A stretch of DNA of 64,000 nucleotides from Flagellimonas meishanensis. GTDB taxonomy: Bacteria; Bacteroidota; Bacteroidia; Flavobacteriales; Flavobacteriaceae. The notes below the pieces were generated by a model. It had not been told where the DNA came from. It searched no databases and saw only the letters and a program-made list of their open reading frames with translations. The position numbers and the translations under genes were made by a program. The stretch's first letter is position 1; each line of letters begins with the position of its first letter. Location: NCBI RefSeq assembly GCF_019880545.1, contig NZ_JAINVW010000002.1, positions 214,853-278,852 on the forward strand, given 5' to 3'. Shown piece after piece: positions 61,727-64,000 of this stretch.

Positions 61727-63667
61727 TTAGAACGACTTTAAGGTACTATTTATTTCAGTGGATACCAAGTCGGAAAACTCGCTAACGCTTAAGCTACCTA
61801 TATCCTCGCCCCCGTGCCTTCGTACCGAGATAGTTTCTGACCCTTCTTCCTGTTCTCCCACGATCAGCATAAAAGGAATCTTTTGGAGTTCGGCTTCACG
61901 GATTTTTTTCCCTACCGTTTCATTCCTATTATCAATGAGCGCGCGAATTTCGTGATTTTCTAATGAACTAAAAACTTTTTCAGCATATTTTTCATGTTTC
62001 TCGCTCACAGGCAGTACAATGGCCTGTGTGGGAATCAGCCATAAAGGAAAATTTCCACCCGTGTGCTCCAACAACAGTGCTATGAAGCGCTCCATACTCC
62101 CGAAAGGTGCCCGGTGTATCATAACGGGCCTGTGGAGTTCATTGTCACTACCTTTATATGTAAGATCAAATCGTTTCGGGAGGTTATAATCAACTTGAAT
62201 GGTGCCCAACTGCCAGTTTCTGCCAAGGGCGTCCTTCACCATAAAATCCAATTTTGGACCATAGAAAGCAGCTTCGCCAGTTTCAATAACATAGTTGAGC
62301 CCCTTTTCTTCTGCAGCATTGATGATGGCCTGCTCAGCTTTTTCCCAATCCTCGGCATTGCCGATGTACTTTTCGGGTTTTTCAAGATCACGTATGGATA
62401 CTTGGGCGGTAAAATCCGAAAAGCCCAGCGAGTTCAATACATATAATGATAGGTCTATTACTTTTTTGAACTCATCGTTCAATTGTTCGGTAGTGCAAAA
62501 AATATGGGCATCGTCCTGGGTAAATCCCCGAACGCGGGTAAGTCCGTGTAGTTCACCACTTTGTTCGTAGCGATAAACGGTACCAAATTCGGCATATCGC
62601 TTTGGAAGGTCCTTATAGCTAAAGGGGGTACTGTTGAAAATTTCGCAATGGTGTGGGCAGTTCATCGGCTTCAACAAAAACTCCTCATCCTCCTTGGGTG
62701 TGCGGATGGGCTGAAAACTGTCCTCTCCATATTTGGCATAATGCCCAGAGGTGACATAGAGTTCCTTTTGGCCGATATGCGGGGTCACCACCATTTCATA
62801 CCCTGCCTTTTTCTGGGCCTTTTTTAAGAATTGCTCCAAACGTTCCCGAAGGGCGGCACCTTTTGGCAACCATAGTGGAAGGCCTTGCCCAACTTTTTTG
62901 GAGAAAGTGAAGAGTTCCAGATCCTTGCCCAATTTTCTGTGGTCCCTTTTTTTGGCCTCTTCTAAAAGTTCCAAGTATTCCGTAAGCTCTTTTTGTTTTG
63001 GAAAGGAAATACCATAGACCCGGGTCAGCTGTTTGTTGTTTTCATCACCCCTCCAGTAGGCGCCGGCAACGCTCAATATTTTAATGGCCTTGATAATGCC
63101 CGTATTAGGAATATGGCCACCACGACACAAATCGGTAAAGGTGCTGTGGTCGCAAAAAGTGATGGTCCCATCTTCAAGGTTTTCAATAAGCTCTATTTTA
63201 TACTCATTGCCATGTTCCTTATAAAACCTTAGGGCATCCGCCTTGGAAACGCTCCTCATGTTATAGTCGTGTTTTCCTCTGGCTATTTCCATAGCTTTTT
63301 GCTCTACTTGCAGGAAATCCTTTTCTGATATGGTATGATCCCCGAAGTCGACATCATAGTAAAACCCATTTTCAATCGCTGGCCCAATGGTAAGTTTGAT
63401 TCCCGGGTAGAGTTCTTCCAGTGCTTGAGCCACAACATGGGATGTGGAATGCCAAAAAGCCCTTTTTCCTTCAGTGTTGTTCCAAGTATATAAGGTGAGT
63501 TTGCCATTCTCCATTAAAGGTGTTGTGGTCTCAACAACGGTATCGTTGAATTGTGCCGAAATAACGTTTCTAGCCAACCCTTCACTGATGCTCTTTGCTA
63601 TTTCCATGGGGGTTGTGCCTTTGGAAACCTTTTTGATAGCGCCATCAGGCAATGTAATTTCAATCAT
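61727..63667 (-). CDS. thrS: threonine-tRNA ligase
   Basis: 646 residues from ATG 63667, giving the standard start MIEITLPDGAIKKVS. TGS domain (1-60), SAD/editing domain with HSTSHVVAQAL (HxxxH) and DLCRGGHI, class II catalytic core with motif 2 FGTVYRYEQSGELHGLTRVRGFTQDDAH and zinc ligands in MNCPHHCEI and MIHRAPFGSMERF, and a C-terminal anticodon-binding domain. It heads the operon thrS-infC-rpmI-rplT. Confidence 0.97.
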   Translation of the reverse strand: MIEITLPDGAIKKVSKGTTPMEIAKSISEGLARNVISAQFNDTVVETTTPLMENGKLTLYTWNNTEGKRAFWHSTSHVVAQALEELYPGIKLTIGPAIENGFYYDVDFGDHTISEKDFLQVEQKAMEIARGKHDYNMRSVSKADALRFYKEHGNEYKIELIENLEDGTITFCDHSTFTDLCRGGHIPNTGIIKAIKILSVAGAYWRGDENNKQLTRVYGISFPKQKELTEYLELLEEAKKRDHRKLGKDLELFTFSKKVGQGLPLWLPKGAALRERLEQFLKKAQKKAGYEMVVTPHIGQKELYVTSGHYAKYGEDSFQPIRTPKEDEEFLLKPMNCPHHCEIFNSTPFSYKDLPKRYAEFGTVYRYEQSGELHGLTRVRGFTQDDAHIFCTTEQLNDEFKKVIDLSLYVLNSLGFSDFTAQVSIRDLEKPEKYIGNAEDWEKAEQAIINAAEEKGLNYVIETGEAAFYGPKLDFMVKDALGRNWQLGTIQVDYNLPKRFDLTYKGSDNELHRPVMIHRAPFGSMERFIALLLEHTGGNFPLWLIPTQAIVLPVSEKHEKYAEKVFSSLENHEIRALIDNRNETVGKKIREAELQKIPFMLIVGEQEEGSETISVRRHGGEDIGSLSVSEFSDLVSTEINSTLKSF

Positions 63668-63694
63668 TCGTTCTCCATAATTTTGGATGGTGCG

Positions 63695-63725
63695 CAAAGA
63701 TACACCGTTGATTTGATGCTTACAA
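63695..63725 (-). promoter_or_regulatory. promoter for thrS operon
   Basis: Minus-strand TATCTTTG (63695-63702) matches TAnnTTTG with TTG at 63723-63725, 20 bp upstream. The thrS ATG is 27 bp downstream, leaving no room for a long leader. Confidence 0.6.
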
Positions 63726-63889
63726 CAGTTAAAAAGCTACAGTGCGAAATGGACAAAAAAGCCCCTACACTGGTTTTGAACAGATTTTGCATGAGCCAAA
63801 ATATTTGGCTAGCATCAATTTTGAATTGTTTAAAATATTGATTATCAATCAAATGAAAGAAAAGAAATTTTTTTTTGAAAATTGTTTTG

Positions 63890-63917
63890 TTGTATCATTT
63901 AAACCTCTCTATATTTG
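63890..63917 (+). promoter_or_regulatory. strong promoter at the right edge
   Basis: TATATTTG (63910-63917) with TTG (63890-63892) 17 bp upstream, preceded by an A/T-rich tract. The gene it serves lies outside the window; no start codon is visible in the remaining ~80 bp, which are GC-richer and could be the leader of an RNA gene. Confidence 0.6.
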
Positions 63918-64000
63918 CACCCGCTTAGCTGGGAAAGCTTTGCGTTTTTCCGGGGTGATTTTTTGGTCCTTAGGCCAATTTTTTTTCGGGAAACCTGGAT

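Noticed and set aside
1..64000. CRISPR array, prophage or insertion sequence
   Set aside because: No regularly spaced direct repeats, cas genes, phage structural genes, integrases or transposases were found on either strand.

Overview
The window is chromosomal DNA that looks like a marine Flavobacteriaceae bacterium, possibly close to Muricauda/Allomuricauda; the genus is a guess. The case for Bacteroidota is promoter -7 boxes of the TAnnTTTG type in front of many genes, few Shine-Dalgarno sequences, a DUF4295 gene beside rpmB-rpmG, transketolase split into two genes, DUF2911, and many lipoproteins and MacB-like permeases. Gene density is high and no phage, transposase or CRISPR array is visible.

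Layout. 1-5300: end of a secreted hydrolase, an exonuclease, a FAH-family enzyme, an orphan Hpt protein, cinA, rpmB-rpmG-DUF4295 and ftsY. 5300-7200: an AT-rich accessory stretch with three minus-strand genes (DoxX-like, Crp/Fnr, DUF1398) and two copies of a cassette-border-like repeat. 7400-15140: DUF2911, rimO, a DoxX + Tat-exported Gfo/Idh/MocA pair, then a minus-strand group of lipoproteins, SRPBCC proteins and a class A beta-lactamase-like protein. 15250-22050: periplasmic chaperone/PPIase genes, moxR, aconitase and two tandem TlpA-like thioredoxins, one frameshifted and one lacking a catalytic cysteine. 22060-25730: carotenoid operon merR-crtI-crtB-crtZ led by a CarH/LitR-like regulator that keeps the cobalamin-binding motifs. 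tRNA-Leu(GAG) follows.

26100-42740 is the most distinctive block: a histidine kinase and NtrC-type regulator diverge from an export operon of TolC, HlyD adaptor, ABC ATPase, four ~800-residue MacB/FtsX-like permeases and a second ABC ATPase. Linkers and termini show that the permeases arose by tandem duplication. 42880-44580 holds a sterol-desaturase-family hydroxylase divergent from a TetR regulator, with operator-like palindromes over the shared promoter. tRNA-Lys(TTT) follows.

45200-64000 is mostly housekeeping: shikimate kinase, a PRTase, an S4 protein, an FKBP lipoprotein with calcium-binding-type repeats, an outer membrane barrel, split transketolase, tgt-lptF/G, accA, dnaB, an asparagine-synthetase-B-like protein whose 5' end lies in a dispersed repeat, a probably inactive serine hydrolase, a dienelactone hydrolase, a Cof-type HAD phosphatase, YjbQ, and the operon thrS-infC-rpmI-rplT. 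infC appears to start at AUA. A strong promoter faces out of the right end.

Coordinates and translations were read by eye; family names rest on recalled motifs, not on searches. Where several starts were possible, the start given is the one best supported by family N-termini, signal peptides or operon spacing.
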